From Pegea sp. RAD2-039 (lineage: Eukaryota > Chordata > Thaliacea > Salpida > Salpidae), in the NCBI GenBank assembly GCA_034620365.1, contig JAQGEQ010000019.1, forward strand, positions 62,001 to 126,000: a DNA stretch of 64,000 nucleotides. Direction: 5' to 3'. Made by a program: the position numbers and the translations under genes. The stretch's first letter is position 1. Every line of letters starts with the position of its first letter. Below the pieces are notes generated by a model. It was not told the origin of the DNA. It saw only the letters and a list, made by a program, of their open reading frames with translations, and searched no databases. Below, one piece after another: positions 47,301-60,124 of this stretch.

Positions 47301-48627
47301 TATTTTTGTTAGGAGGCTATCGAATCTTATGAAGAGTTTAGTAATTGTCATGCATCAGGAGGAAGCATATTTACAAAGGTGGCAATGAAGCACGTTTGTT
47401 CTCAAGCGAAGTCTAAAGATTGGGTCAATCTCTCCTTGCTTCTCTGCAAACTTCTTGAATCCCGAACAATCATTTCATCTCAGTTCATGAAAGCGTAATA
47501 ATATCTTCATCTATATCATCTATTTCATCATTCCATTTCAGCGCTAAACAAATCGCTACTGAAGCGATTGATGACGTCATTGATATTCCGAAGATTTTCG
47601 AAGCTTTTGGACACATCGTGGCGCCCTTGATTGAGAAAACTGACTTGACACTAAACCACCTCGACGAGATCGCTCAGTACGCTAAAGAAGATTTAGATGA
47701 TTATAGACTTGATTTGGTCATCGAAACACTCACAGTCCTCGCCCAATCGATGGTTGGTCCGCTGTAATCACCCCACTGTCCACCTATAACCGCTTGCTTG
47801 TCCCCAGGGTGTCCTTGAACTGAAACAGAAGTTTCAGAAGTCAATTGAATGGTCAAGTTTCTCGTCGGATATGCAAATTGTCAAAGACAGACTTGCCAAG
47901 AAGGTTTGTGTCCGTACATGTCTGCTTGTTCCTTACCTAACATTTACAGGGCTTGTCCCAACTATTCGTGTCACTAAGTGATGACCAAGTTCAGATTCAG
48001 TTCGTCATTGGGTTGTTGGAAGTTGTACCTAAAGGCACATGTTCTAATCCCGAAGATTTAGTTGCTAAAGTGCGCGCGAAGTACAATGACGAAGCAGAGA
48101 CTGGCAGCAACAACTTCATTCGCGCGCTTAGCGTTGTGTGTGTGTGGCGAGCGATGTTTAAAGGTATCTAGGTCAGAATAACATTCGCGAGACTCAATTG
48201 GCGATTCATAGAAGCGAAAACTGCTGGCGATGACCTTTATCTAATCAATTGCCTGAAGAGACAACAATCAGGAGATGGTTGTGGGACATGGGGAGTTGAT
48301 GATACCATCATCACGAACACGCTCTTGTTACTAAGCAAGTTTGTAGTAAACAAAGAACAACAATTAGAGGTTTTGTACGCTCAACAACGTCTTTGGAATC
48401 GTCTCAACAATCCACAAGGTAAGATCCCGTCTCAGATCTTAAAGTTTTTTTTTCAAGCTATTTTTTCAGCTCTTCTTAAAACTATCTTTGATGCGATGAA
48501 CAAAAATGATTTAATCGAAGATAAAACCTATTTTCTGTGGGAGCAATCAAATATTGAAAAGGAAGGGAAAGGTGTTGCTCTTGCTTCCGTGCGTTCCCTA
48601 ATTGAATGGCTTCATTCGGACTTATAA
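41355..48627 (+). CDS. EIF4G: Eukaryotic translation initiation factor 4G
   Basis: Scaffold of the cap-binding complex, linking eIF4E, eIF4A and eIF3. ATG 41355 starts a run of very short exons rich in Asn, Gln, Pro and Ser. Around 43167-43835 are two coding minisatellites. The eIF4E-binding motif is YERSFILAL in DKKTYERSFILALKEHP (about 44225; canonical YxxxxL-phi with Ile at the Leu position). The MIF4G domain runs about 45090-45960 (AILNKLTPQKFHPLMEKVKA, LLTTCGCNLEKRI). An Arg/Gly/Ser-rich linker follows (46156-47090), then MA3 (FDEKTFESKSAAVVKEFLFT, about 47190 on). The C-terminal W2 domain ends GKGVALASVRSLIEWLHSDL at the stop. More than 20 exons, introns from about 40 nt upward. Complete and apparently functional. 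Confidence 0.93.
43167..43470 (+). repeat. 30-bp coding minisatellite in eIF4G, ten units
   Basis: Ten units of ten residues, eight of the form ESQIAPVEPK and two earlier EPQV variants. The middle copies are almost identical in DNA. They add an acidic, disordered segment between the N-terminal region and the eIF4E site. Confidence 0.9.
43600..43835 (+). repeat. Second 30-bp-type coding repeat in eIF4G
   Basis: About seven imperfect units like EEAPEKKTAS, one lengthened by a Lys codon. Charged, probably helical or disordered. The reverse strand also stays open here, a by-product of the repeat. Confidence 0.85.
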
Positions 48628-51600
48628 AATAGGTCATACTCAGAATCAACAAACTCTTCTTCTTGTCTTCATTTAGCAAATTAAAATGTTTCTAGACTGA
48701 AATTGAGGTTATTCTGATATTAATTTAATGGTGTCTTCTTAATTCAACTTCTGTTCACATCTTAGTGGTTGGATTCAACGTTTTCAATTTTGTTGTTTTA
48801 TTTTCGTTGAAGGCGTGTAAAAATTTTAGTCTTTACTTCTTCCCCCGGATGGATTTTTTTGCCTATTTAAGCTTTTGTGATTAAATGTTTCTGTTTGGTC
48901 CGTAGTAGCCATTCATTATCAACTTTTCATTGCTCGGAAAGTTTTGAATTCCATTCTTCAATCAAATATCGTTTTCTTTTTTGATTCTTATTCAATTAGG
49001 TGGATGTAGGGTGGCATGTGTAAAAGATAACCTAAATGTATTCTCAGACTTGCATAACAAAGAAACGCGAGAGAGCTTTTCAGCAGGAGCTTTGTAAACG
49101 GGGTTTGCTTTCAATTTGTTTCCCACTCATCAATGAAAGCCATCCAAGGAACATAATATCAGATCTTCCCTTCTCTCCTAATCCTTCTTTATTTTTCTGT
49201 TAATCCTACCCACTATGTGCGACACAGATTCTTGCTAAAGTTGTGTCGCTGCTTTGTATGTGTTATTTATAGCATTTGCAATAAATTCATCTATTAAAAG
49301 CTGCTTCAAGTTGAAAGCACCAAGAACAGAGTCAAAAGTGTTTACAAAAACCAATTTATTTTATAATTTCAAATCTTTTTATTTTGAGATGATTTTGACG
49401 ATGAAGCAAAAAGCTAAGTTTTCTCTTCATTTAAGTAACTGATAGTTTTGTTTTTACTTTTTGTGCTTCCCTCTGAACTTCAACCTCCATAAAAAAGTTT
49501 CATTGGCTAAGAAGTCATTAAAAGGAAAGTTTTACTGAAAGCTAGAAATTGTCAAAAATTCGAAAACTTAATTAAGAGCAATTAAAAATTTAAGCTTTGA
49601 TGAAAACATTTTCAATTTATATCTCTGTCAATTAAAATTAACTTTAAAAGTTTGGTTACAAAGGTACTATCTGTGATGAAGCTCTGTATTTTGCAGCTGC
49701 AATAAATTTTGTGGTTGAATACTTTTAGAATAACAGTAGATTTAGAATACTTTAAATGAAATTTTAACTGTAGTTGACAAAGGCTATTAGGTAAGTTTAT
49801 TGGGATTTTTCAACAGAGTATGTTTCCGCAGCAAGTATAAAAAGCTGGAAAAATGCTATGGATACTTATCTTTAATTTAAGTATTAGTTTTCTATCTACA
49901 GACATTTATCTATTTAATCTGATCACCAAAAATATTTTTTCATTTCAGGTCTAAAAAAGATCCAAAAAATAAATTTGAAATATTCTAAGATCATTTTCAC
50001 CAAGTTACAGGGAATTAAAAGTGTTTTGGTTGTAATCCTGTATAGTTTTCTTTGTCCCTATAAGTTCTACCCCTGCAACATTTCAAATCATGTGGCATTT
50101 GGATATCTAAAAATCTCTTATTCTAATTCTCGTTTCATTAAAAGCCTTTTAATAATTGCAGGTTGTAATTTTTCCTTCTGTGTTAATTTTTTCAAAATTG
50201 CATTTATAATCAACATAATTAAACAGTCTTTGACATAGTTGAGATGATGTAGTAGAGAGATTTGAACCATTTATAAAATAATAATTAAAACATAAGTTAT
50301 AAAAACAGAAACTTGTATTTAGTTGGTTTATAATGATAAATGTCTTGTTTATTTAGTCAAAGCACATCTAATACCATTTCAAAAACTTTTATTACATTTC
50401 AAAAAATAATGTTATTTGTATATTTCTGTTAACTAACTCATTTTTTTCCAAGTTTAAAAAAGATTTCACTTAAATGTAATCGATACTCTTTTTTTGCTAA
50501 AATAAGGTATAAGTTGAAATTACAGTAGGTAATATCAGGTATTACTTGAGGTATAAGTTCCAATTACAAGTCTTCTATAACTTTTTACTTTTTCTAAAAA
50601 AAATCTAACGATGAAACTTTTGGAGATATTTTGTATAATGAGGATATTCTAATCTTTAATAATTGAACCTAATTGAGAAATAATGTATATTTAAAATTTT
50701 ATAAAATATTAAAAATATTAAATAAAATTATTTGTGCGAAATTTCCAATTGAAAGTATTTTTTGAGGTAAATATTTTCACTAATATAAAATTAAATTATA
50801 AAACTTTTGATTTTGAAAATAAAAATTTAATAAAATTTGGTTATTTGTTTATAAACAATTTTATTTTTGTCCAATATTACAAACAGTCTAAAATGCCTAT
50901 GTTTTTCAGCTTAATATTTTTTAACTAATCAATTGTAATTATTTATAATTATTGTTTATAACTTTATAAACCAATAATTATTACATTACTTAATTTATAA
51001 ACTGATCTATAGATGATAGAATTATAGAAATTATCAGTTATTGTGCATTATGGTTGAAGTTTTTATTTAATTACAAAAAGTTTTATGTAAAAGCAACCTT
51101 TACTTATATTAAAGTAAATTTTGAATATTTTGATTTAGCTTATTTTAATGAACCTTAAATTCTTGTTTATTGTTTTGAAAATAATTTTCCACTTTTTAAA
51201 ACTACTGTCAGTATATCATTTCCTTTTAAAACCAAAATTAAAAACCCGTTCTAAAATCAAATATCTTCAATATCTTGTTTTTGATGTTTTTTATAACTTT
51301 CAATAAAGACTGACATAAAACAAGATTTGATAATAATTTTGGTTATATTTATTTTGAAATTATTGATAACAATAAAGATATGTTTCATCCATTATAAACA
51401 CATTATCTTATTTCCCAATATTGAAATTAATATTTAAATTGTTTAAAATCAATATTTGATTCAAACTTTTTTTTTATTATCAATGAATTTGATAACTTTC
51501 CATCAAGATTAAATAACAATTTGATAACTAGATTTGATGTTATATATAATTAAACAGTATGAAGCCGTTCTATGCAAACATAATAATAAATTTATAAGTT

Positions 51601-52450
51601 TTTTGCCAAAAAATGTTTAATATGATTTATTTGAGGCTTTTAAAAATAAAAATTTTAATCATCTTTCGTTGATTAATATTTTAAAATCTTTTCTATAATT
51701 TTTTTCTTCTCATTTCGTCTTTATATATTTGAAAATTATTTTCATCAAATTATTGAATAACTTTTTTCAATATTTAATGATGTAAATAGAAACTTATTTA
51801 AAATCAAATTAGTGTTTTGTTGTTTTTACTTTTTAACAAGATCTAAAAATCAAGAATAAACAAAAAGATTAAAGAAATTTCATATTTGTATTTTGAACAT
51901 GAATTAGTTTTAATGAAATTCAGATAGATATTTTTTGGTTAAAGTTATATTTTGCAAAAATATTAAAACAACTTAATAAATATTTGAAATATTCAGATAG
52001 CTGCAACTGAATAAGTTTTTATTTTTTCAATTTATCTGTTTCTTGTCATCACCAAGTTGCTTCACATTGAAATGAAAAAAAAAACTTTCTTAGATTTCTA
52101 GTTAAATTTTTTTAGTTGCAGATATTTTATCAGAAATTTTGTTGTTGTAGCTTGATCGAGTAATAAAGATTTATTGAATAAATGAAATACACAAAAGTAT
52201 ATATATAAAGTTATAAGAAACATTATGAACTGATATATGATTGTAATTTGCTAAATTGCAAATCTTTAGACTTTTTACTGCAGATTCCAAAAGGGAAGAT
52301 TTTGATAAAATTGCTTTTGCTACTTAATTGGCAAATTAATCACGATTTGTCCGCCTGCTGGTGATTTAATCACTAGAGTTTAGATGTGGTCTTAAAATTG
52401 AGGCAGTTTAGAAACGAATTCGGCAAATTTGAAAATCACAGCTTAAGATT
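48628..52450. other. AT-rich intergenic DNA between convergent genes
   Basis: The first 600 bp or so are likely the eIF4G 3' UTR (AATAAA at 49280). The rest is A/T-dominated with no supported exon. Short hydrophobic open frames (for example 49975-50238) look like chance. Confidence 0.5.
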
Positions 52451-55400
52451 TTAGGAGCATATATCTCTAAACGATTCCAACTCATCTATGGAGCAATCTT
52501 TCCAAGTCATCTGAAGCAAATCATTGAAAATCAAATGACCAATTTGAGATCCAATCTTACTTCTAAATGAGCTAGATTCTGAAGACACTCTTTCTCCAGA
52601 GAGTCAAGAATCTGAGACTCATGAGCCGGATCAAAGACTTTCTTTACATAATCATTTGTGTTTCTGAAAGAATAAGATCACAGATGAAGATCAAAAGATC
52701 ATAAGCCGATCTTACATTAGCTCCTCTTCATTTTCACCGAATCGCACCTCATCAGGGCTTACTGAGTCGCTATTGACGTCTAGCAAAGCGATGACGTCAT
52801 CGTCAACTGCTGCTTGTTTGATGAAAGTTTTTTGTTGATTCTCTGAAGTAGAAGAAGAAATGAAGTCTTCTGGATGAAGATCAACTTACGATTATTGGAA
52901 GAATCTTGATCCTTGTTTGAAGAATAGAGGCTTGGACTCGGATTCATCAAAATTGGAATCACTTGGTAGTCATCTTTAGGGCTGAGAAGCGAAGAAGAAG
53001 AGCTTATGGGACTTCTTGGATGTTTAGTTTGATCTTCAGATTTGTAATTTGGAAAGATTTGATTAAGATCAAATTTTGGGGTTCTTGGGAGCGGAGTCAC
53101 ACTTCCTTTGATGAGAGGAACCCCAGATCCGGAAGTTTTGCGAGTTGAGAAGACCTGAGAGCAAGATGGAATTAGATGAGGATGCGATGATGTCACAACT
53201 GACTTCTGGGGAGCCGGGGGATCTTGGAACTTCTAAAGACTGAGATCTGTTGTAAGAAAGATAATTCTTCTCAAGATTTGAATTGAATCTTTGGCGAAGA
53301 TTCATATTCTGAAAGATGAAGACTTAAAATTGGGATTTTGACGGATTCAAATCGACCATTTGAATCTTTGGGGCTCCAGATAACTCTGTATTGGATCTGA
53401 TCTTCATTTGTCGTCGGATTTGTGTCATCGAGGAAAGATCAGGGGACCTCAGTTGGTTTGAAGTGCTCTGTGTCTTGCTGCGGATCTGGAACTAGTAGAT
53501 GAAGGTTATGCTTATTAAAGTCTTCATTATTCACCACAATATCCGAAGATCTTTGATGAATGGGAAGATTATCAGGACGATTCGATCTCGATGATGAGGA
53601 TTCGATAGATTTACGATGAACTTGATGACAACCGCTCTTGTCTCGTTGAACATGAACAAGATCATTTCTGAAGACTACTTCGTTTGAAGATCTCGAAGTC
53701 GCCGAAGCTGCAGAAGATGCCTGTCTTGTTTGACTCAATCTGAAAATGATCAAATCGACGTTAGCTGATGACGTCATCAACCGCATGTTGATACGATGTC
53801 GTCATTTTTAAATGAGAGTCAGAATCAATGAAGCTTCGTGTTCAGCGGAGCAGAACGAAAAACTTCTTATTTTTTAAGTTTTTTTTCGCAAATGCGCCAC
53901 CTAGCGGCAGTTAAAACGAAGTGTTTTAATGATCGACTTTTAAGAGTATTTTTGGCAGCTTTATGACGTCATCAAATAATAATAATAATATAATAAAAAT
54001 GACGTCATGAAGAATGTGGTCTCTATGGTAACACACCTAGTAAAAACATCTTCTGTTGACCCTCCAAAGGAGTTGTAAGTGATCTTGTCTTTAGAAGGTT
54101 GAAGTGATGAGCATCTGGTGGGGATATTGCTGTTTGGTTCTGGATTGTATCGGATCCTTTCCACTGAAGACGAAGATTGTTTGTGTCTTGTAACACTTGA
54201 AGGTCGCGCGATTCTAAACATAGAAATTTAATTAAAAGTTGAAATATTTACAAATGATTAAAGGAAATACTTCGACTTAAAAACAACATAAAAAACAAAC
54301 AAAAGGTCTTTAAAAACAAGATGCAAACACCACAATTGACCACGTGATATTAACATCACATTCGTCATCTTTCATTTCTTTTATTGAAATTTTCTTTATG
54401 AATTTTTTGTCATTTTTTAAAGTTTTATTGAAGAAGTTTAAATGAAAAAAGATTATTAAAAATTGTTTGAAAATATTCAGATTGATTGAGAAAAGCATCT
54501 TGAAAATGATCTCTAACCTCGAATTACTCGCATCAACCTTCCTACTTGATCTTTGAGTCGCTGATGAAGATCGGATTCCTCGAGAAGTGTTCAAAGATCT
54601 TCCAACTCTAAGAAGATTTTTTTCTAAGATTTAGAGATAAAGAAGACATCGAGAACCTCTTAGAGACTGTTTTGTTGTTGGAGGTTATTGTCAGCTGATC
54701 TTTGGGAGATGGAACAGATTGCCTTTTTGGAGTCGCAGAAGAAGCTCTTGGTATCCTGAAGATCAAAAATAACCAAACGCGATTTGGGGGGGGGGGTAGA
54801 GGAGCACCTAGGTGAAAGTCTAGCATCCGGTCGATGTCTCTTACATCTACAGGGATCGTGTTTATCTAAATAATGTTCCAAAGTGTCCCAACCTCCACCA
54901 ACGCGCACCATCACGTGCTGACGTAATATCTTCACAACATCTCATCAACAAACTCTGAAGTCATCAGATGACGTCACAACTTACTCTCATAAAGATGAGG
55001 TTCTTCGAGTTTCCCACTTTATACTTGCCTTCTCCAACCCTAACCATAGGGAATTGAGTTGGACAGGTACACATTTGAAGAACATATTGAACCTAAAACC
55101 ATAAAAGTCATCAAATAATTTCAAAACTTTTATTTTTAAACCATTTCATCCAAAGATTTAAAGTCGCAATCAACCCGTTGTTTGATCGGACGCTTTGGCG
55201 AAGGTTCTTCAGCTTCACTAGCATCTGAATTATTTAATTCAATCTCTTCGTCGATATCTTTCTCCATTTGAACTAATAAAGGAGCAGGAACTCCAAATCT
55301 GCTTCCTATTCTCGCCACCTAGTTTAATTATTGTTAAGTTTTTGATTACTTTGTTTAAAACAAACCTCAAGTAAACACAAGACTACATTTTTTTGATTAT

Positions 55401-56019
55401 TTCTCAACACAAGGTCGTTGGTCTCGAATCGAACACACTCGGGTATTTGAAGTTGATTAGCGCAGTAGTTGATGAAACTGGCGATATTATCGCGCGCGAA
55501 AAAGCTTTTTGGTGAGACGTTGCGTTCCTGAAGACATCAAATCAGCCAAAAGCAAATGATTTAAGTTGCCACCTTGTAAGTCAAGATCGCTTTTGGTATG
55601 CTTTTTAAGTTTAATTTTGGCTGTGTTTTCTTTGTTTGTTTCGCACAACAAGTGATATTATTTGCATGTTTGCATAATAAAGTCCCAGTTTCAAGTACTT
55701 TGAAGAAATTATCGACACCAATATCCACTCCGTACAAACCCTGTGGAAAAACCACTTAATTTAAGATGCAAATACTTTTGAGGTTTTTAAACAATGTCAA
55801 AACGCCCTTCTCTAATTTGTACAACTCTCGTAAGTTTTAAAACGTGAAAATTTCAAACAAATAATGACAATGAAGTTTGTTGATGAATGATTAAAGTTTA
55901 CAAACCTTTAACCACTCAGCCAAGTCCTCGATCATAGCATAGAGATACTGCTGGTTGGAACTATAAGGTCGAACGCTCTGATTCGCAGAACTTTTAATAT
56001 TTTTCATTATGGATGTCAT
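52451..56019 (-). CDS. GAS2-like actin-microtubule linker
   Basis: GAS2-family proteins cross-link actin and microtubules. ATG 56019 begins the calponin-homology domain ([13 protein letters not shown], then [20 protein letters not shown], then [17 protein letters not shown]). The GAR domain follows, spanning two exons: [20 protein letters not shown] and [20 protein letters not shown], then DPCRC. The C-terminal half is Ser/Arg/Thr-rich and disordered. It is built from several exons starting with an AG|R codon (54657-54755, 54518-54607, 54037-54213, 53739 on). The last exons give [20 protein letters not shown] and, after a 50-nt intron, [19 protein letters not shown] with stop at 52451. An intron of 52 nt holds a run of C. 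Complete. The exact orthologue among GAS2L1/2/3 is not resolved. Confidence 0.88.
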
Positions 56020-58129
56020 TATGTTAACACATCAGTTGTTGATTGGTGAAAAAACATTTGAAAACTAATGAATAAAAACATTTTAAATTTATTAAAGATT
56101 TAATTTTGAAAGAAAAACACCAAATTGTTGAATTGATTCATAATATTTGTTTAAGAGCAACAAAAGAAAAGTAGAAATTCTTTGCAAAAACTTTTATATT
56201 AGCCTGAGGGGAACGTTTCAAAAAACAACTCAAATTTGATATAATTATGAACTGATATATCATCTATTTTTATCAACATAATAAGTTGTTTATAATGGTG
56301 AAATTGTCATCTTAAAACAAAAAGGTTGGAAAAATATTATACAAAAAAACAATTAGTTAAGTTTCAAAAATAAAAATGTATAAACAGAATTTTTTAAATA
56401 CTTAAACTAAATTTCTACTTTTTAACATACTTTTTATCATCAAAAAACTAAAAAGTTCTAATTATTTCTCATAAACTTTTTAATATTTTATAAAATGATT
56501 AAATAAAACATTTCTAAAGTTAACTTGAAATTAAAAATTTTTTTATAAAAATATCAACTTTTTTAATAATTATGAATATCGAGAATGAATCGTTTAATTT
56601 TTAAAATATTAAAACTATTGATTGAAACTAAATTTAAAACAAAATATTATCTTTAAGAAAACAGATTATTTGAAGAAACTCTCAAACTGAATTTAAAACA
56701 GAAATAATTAAAATATTTTATTTTAAGCTGAAAAAAAATATAAAAATTATAAATAAAAGTAAGAAAAGTATTTTTGATTTTTAGCAATTAACTCAAAATT
56801 ATTTTAATTTAACTAAAATTAATTAAATATAAAAAATACATTCATAATTTTCTATAGAACAATTATTACATTTCTAGAAAATTTTTATTTGAGCATCTCT
56901 GAAAACTTTAAGTGAAAAAAAAGTGATCCATAGCAACATAGAAATAAAATAAATTCTTAAAAATTAATTCTACAAATAGCTAACTTAGTTCCAAGCTATT
57001 TTTTGTTATTTTGAATTGTCAACATTTTATCTATATATATTATATTTAGCAAGGTACTTTATATCTTTACTTCAATTCAATAGATATAAAAAAAAATCTA
57101 GATAATGTAAATCACGGTAAAATGAAAAGCACTTTAATGAATCTTTTTTTAAAAAGATATTTGCTATAATTATAATAAAGTAAAGTAAACATAGATCATA
57201 AAGATTGAATAAACCAAAGAACTAGACATTCTTTATTTTATGATTTATTTTAAAAAACTCATTTTAAGCTTATTAAATAAACTTAAAGCTTAAATCCTAA
57301 CCCTTTTATATGCTAAACTTTTTTAATGATTTTAGAATGGTAGAAGACTTGTGGTAATTTATAAAAGAATTTAAAAGTTTTAAAGTTTCAAATTTACTTT
57401 GATGTAATTAGTTTGATAACATTTATGGTGGCAAGCTCCTAGCAATCTGCTAAAAAAAATTTAGCGTATAAGATATAACCTTGAAGAGATTTATAATAGT
57501 TGTAGAAGTTTATTTACAAAATTTAACACTTTGTAGCTCAAAATTTCTATATATGTATTATGAAGGTGAAAGTATTTAATTCTAGAAGAAGAAAGCTGAA
57601 TGAAGAAATTTGGTAATGTATATTGTATATTAATACAAAGGTGTGGATATATTTGTTGTTGATGAAAACTAAACTAGTCCATCGTTTATCTAGCAGATGC
57701 TTGAATAAATCATTTTGTTAAAGATTTTTTCATATTAAGGAGTACACAAAGGTCCTAAATCTTATAAATGATACAGATCAGGTTCATGAATGATATAAAT
57801 AAGATCATTTCTTTAAACTGATTCGTTAAGATTATTAACATCTACGTTATGATCCAGTTTTAAACATTATAATCAGAATTATTTTTTATTCTGACCACTA
57901 TCTAACTAATTCTACTATCGTAATTATTTTAATAAGTTTGTTTATAATATTGTTTGCTAAAACAGCTTTAGTATACTGACTTCAAATAATTGGTACAAAA
58001 AATCGATTGAATAAGGTTTATAAGTACTTAAATATTACTTTTTGTAGCTGTTTAATGTTTTTGGTGATATGGATTTACTAGTGATGTATGCTTAGATAGA
58101 ATCAATGATAAAAAATTATCAGGAGTATA
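56020..58129. other. AT-rich intergenic DNA
   Basis: No gene, repeat or structured signal recognised. Confidence 0.5.
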
Positions 58130-59350
58130 GTGCAGTACTGAGAAGCATTGAGTCATTTCAAACGCTCCAATTTCAATGACAAAATAAGTATTTGTGTAAG
58201 GCGAATAATGACAACAAGAAGTCATTGATTTCTATGCCTAGCACTTGATCCTTAATGAGATAAAAAACTTATAAAAAAAGGTCAACAACTTTAAAAGAAG
58301 AACTCACAAATGAGAACCAAGCTCAGAAGCTCTCTATGCTGATGTGACTAAAATAACTTTACAAATTCAAATTGAAAAAGTTAATCAAATTTCCTCAATG
58401 GATAATGACTTAAGGGCAGTATCATCTAATATCACCTTAACTATGGAACAATGGTAAATAAACAGATCTTGTGTCCCACTATCCTGACTTCAACCAAATT
58501 GTTTCTAAATGAATCCTGGCTATCTTATAAAATCTCGAAATCAATGAATATGATACCATTAGACATAATCCCATATCATCTCAACTACAACAAATCCAGA
58601 AAATTCCTAGAAAACTCATACAAAGTAAACTACAAGCTCAAATGTAAGGAATATGAAATTGAAGTTGATAAGACTAAAATAAAAATGACAATTTCTAGCT
58701 GCGGCGAATCACGTAAATTGTTTGAATAAGATTAAACTCTCGATGATCTAAATTACCCATTATCAATAAAAGTAGAAATTTGTATCTAAGTGATGTTGAA
58801 AAAGTTAAAGTTTCAAATTTAAGCCTTCAGAAGGGTTCACTATGATTAAAACAAGCCTTTCTATATCGCGCTCATCGACCTTACCAAAGCTTTCGACATC
58901 GTCAGTAGCAAAGGTCTGTTCTCGATACTGTCAAAGATTGGCTGCCCATCAAGCCTTTATAATATGGTGAAATCATCTCATATACACACTAAAGTAACGT
59001 CCAGTGGAAGCTACTCTATTTAAATTTAAAAGAACATCAAGGCAACAGTCCACAATGATGGAAGCTACTGTGAGCTATTTACCATTAAAACGGAGTAAAA
59101 CAAGGATGTGTCTCGCCCCAACGCTCTTTGGGATTTTATTTTCAATGTTACTAAAACAAGCGCTTCATGGAATCTTTCAAAGGAATCCACTTTCATTCAA
59201 GATCTGATGGAAGTCTTTTCAGTACATACATTACGGGACAATCCATGGTCTGGGACAATCCAAAGCTATCTATCAAAACCAAGGCTACCATCTATAAAGT
59301 ATGCGTATGCAATACGCCCTTGTACACCAGCAGCATAAATAGAACATAAA
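58130..59350 (+). mobile_element. Degenerate LINE, ORF1-like part and RT core
   Basis: From about 58290 a coiled-coil-like stretch (KITLQIQIEKVNQISSMDND, then LRAVSSNITLTMEQW) may be ORF1. From about 58870 the RT is clear: DLTKAFDIVSSKGLFSILSK, IGCPSSLYNMVKS, and after a frameshift KQGCVSRPNALWDF-type text, RSDGSLFS, and DNPKLSIKTKATIYKVCVCN. The catalytic FADD region is deleted. Same family as 31770-32320, with which it shares the DNPKLSIKTKATIY block. Confidence 0.75.
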
Positions 59351-60124
59351 AAGTGTGCTCACCAAATTTTATTTTTTTGTTTGATTTTGTGGATTTTTTT
59401 TGGCTAAAACCTTAAACTTAGTTGCCATTGCTTTTTTATTTTATGATGTAACGGACTTCATACGCTGTCGTTTTGCGTAAAACATATTTTAAGCTTTTGT
59501 CACTAGTCAATAAGAATTTGAAAAGAAAACTGTGTTTTAACAGATAATAGCTTCAAAATGAATATTTTTAAAATTTTTAGTGACCAAATTTCGATTTCCA
59601 ATATAAAATAAACAATTAAGCATGTATTTCTTAAAGCTAAGATTATCTGTAAAATGCCAAGGTGCAAGTTGCAATTGATTTGATCTTAACCAATTTCTAT
59701 CTAAAAAGCACAACAATTAGCACACTGATAATTACAAGGGTATATTAGCTAATTATTTGAAACAAGTAATACAAAAGAACAATTTTGAACTTATAAATTA
59801 GTACAGTAAAAACATTTTACGCAATTAACGTAATTAATTTTAATATTTAATATATAATTTAATATATAATAATTTTATATAATAATTTTATATTTAATTT
59901 AATTATTTTACGTAATTTTTATAACACAAAAGTTTTCTATGGGTCTTAAAAAAAAAACGCCAAATTAAACTTTACAATTATCAAGTTACATTATCTACGT
60001 CATAAATACGAAACAATGAGATTGCGATAAACTAAAAGCAAAATACTTAAAAAAGTAAGTTTTCAAACTGCAAGCCAAGCTTGTTAATCAGTCATTTTTT
60101 GATAATCTAAAAATTGTACTTAAA
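59351..60124. other. Upstream region of stomatin gene 1
   Basis: AT-rich. A short tandem of TTTAATATATAAT-like units lies at about 59840-59910. No coding signal. Confidence 0.4.

Noticed and set aside
49975-50238. 87-codon hydrophobic open frame
   Set aside because: Composition matches T-rich intergenic DNA; no homology recognised.
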